This document shows, one piece after another, positions 63,707-64,000 of a DNA stretch of 64,000 bases. Source of the DNA: JAPOXR01 sp965221935 (GTDB taxonomy: Bacteria; Pseudomonadota; Alphaproteobacteria; Rhodobacterales; Rhodobacteraceae); assembly GCA_965221935.1 (NCBI GenBank), contig CBDCSZ010000008.1:62001-126000 (forward strand), in the 5' to 3' direction. A program made the position numbers and the translations under genes. Numbering within the stretch: the stretch's first letter is position 1; every line of letters begins with the position of its first letter. The notes under the pieces were generated by a model. It worked only from the letters and a program-made list of their open reading frames with translations, was not told where the DNA came from and searched no databases.

Positions 63707-64000
63707 TCCAGCAAGACTCGAGCAGCGCCGCAACCGGATCGTCACCTGGCACTGCCCCGTACCGTCCTTGCAGGTATCCTAGCTCAACGTTATCCCCCTT
63801 CCGTGTCCGAATATCTGTTAGCGGATATATTTCCGTGGCACCTTCGTTATTCTTCTCCGCAAACCATAGCTGATCCCTTCGGAGCAAATCGGATTTCATC
63901 AGATTGGTATCGTGAGTTGTTGCAATAATTTGCGCGCCATTCCGATTCATCTTCGGGGAGCAAAACAGCCTGACGATTGCCTCACTGGCATAAGTGTGCA
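63693..64000 (-). CDS. RloA/AbiLi-like AAA ATPase, C-terminal fragment (partial)
   Basis: The gene enters from the right edge and ends at 63693. About 100 codons are visible: EAIVRLFCSPKMNRNGAQII, ATTHDTNLMKSDLLRRDQLW and FAEKNNEGATEIYPLTDIRT, the H-loop and C-terminal part of AAA-15/21-type ATPases (RloA, AbiLi, OLD-like). The stop overlaps the RloB start, as in known RloAB pairs. The rest lies outside the window. Confidence 0.85.
   Translation of the reverse strand, partial: HTYASEAIVRLFCSPKMNRNGAQIIATTHDTNLMKSDLLRRDQLWFAEKNNEGATEIYPLTDIRTRKGDNVELGYLQGRYGAVPGDDPVAALLESCWNGKA

Noticed and set aside
1..64000. CRISPR array or rRNA operon
   Set aside because: No regularly spaced identical repeats and no rRNA-like sequence were seen anywhere in the window.

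Overview
The window (about 60% G+C, atgA overlaps, IalB, RlmN, MNIO/bufferin and leuCD genes of alphaproteobacterial type) looks like a chromosomal segment of an alphaproteobacterium whose genome is being reshaped by insertion sequences. Intact metabolic operons alternate with nested transposons, truncated genes, homopolymer frameshifts and single nonsense mutations. A host-associated or recently bottlenecked lineage is my inference; the sequence itself shows only the IS load and gene decay.

Region 1 (1-7.6 kb) is the most interesting part. One operon holds a glutamine-synthetase-like ligase, a BMC-P and a BMC-H microcompartment shell protein, an opine-dehydrogenase-like enzyme and the start of an aldehyde dehydrogenase that runs off the window. 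It is divergent from a sarcosine-oxidase-type flavoprotein and followed by mgsA-mgsB-mgsC-like genes (N-methylglutamate synthase type). Together they suggest a microcompartment that processes an amine through glutamyl or N-alkylglutamate intermediates and captures an aldehyde; I do not recall this combination among the well-known compartment types.

Region 2 (7.8-19.5 kb) is a decaying catabolic/transport operon on the minus strand: peptide-type solute-binding protein (frameshifted), DppC remnant, Gfo/Idh/MocA oxidoreductase, a BNR-repeat protein split by an IS with a target duplication, a ThuA remnant, an SDR, an Ldh2-type dehydrogenase and an amidase, plus a TctA remnant.

Region 3 (20-32 kb) is a mobile-element graveyard: ISAs1, rve-type, IS4, IS21-end, ISAzo13 and IS701 remnants. 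A ParB-like gene is fused to a transposase, a hipBA locus is split with an intact-looking hicAB module inside the gap, and an IS701 element carries both an IS1380 element and a 97-bp palindromic insert. Fragments of Lrp and HsdM genes follow.

Region 4 (32.1-39.5 kb) has a bufferin-type metal operon (DUF2282 precursor, MNIO enzyme, DUF2063 partner, DoxX), a KDG-kinase-like gene, tRNA-Pro(CGG), an SDR, a PhyH dioxygenase and a SAF-domain oxidoreductase. Region 5 (39.8-48.7 kb) has leuB, an IS1634-family element invaded by a second IS, an SRAP gene, a racemase remnant, a DadA-like oxidase and a 445-bp deleted IS1380 derivative just upstream of a sugar-type ABC operon. Region 6 (48.7-64 kb) has that ABC importer, a BCCT transporter, leuCD, ialB, rlmN, two YkuD transpeptidases, a CAP-domain lipoprotein, a broken ISKra4 transposase, and the ends of a RloA/RloB defence pair in which RloB is broken.
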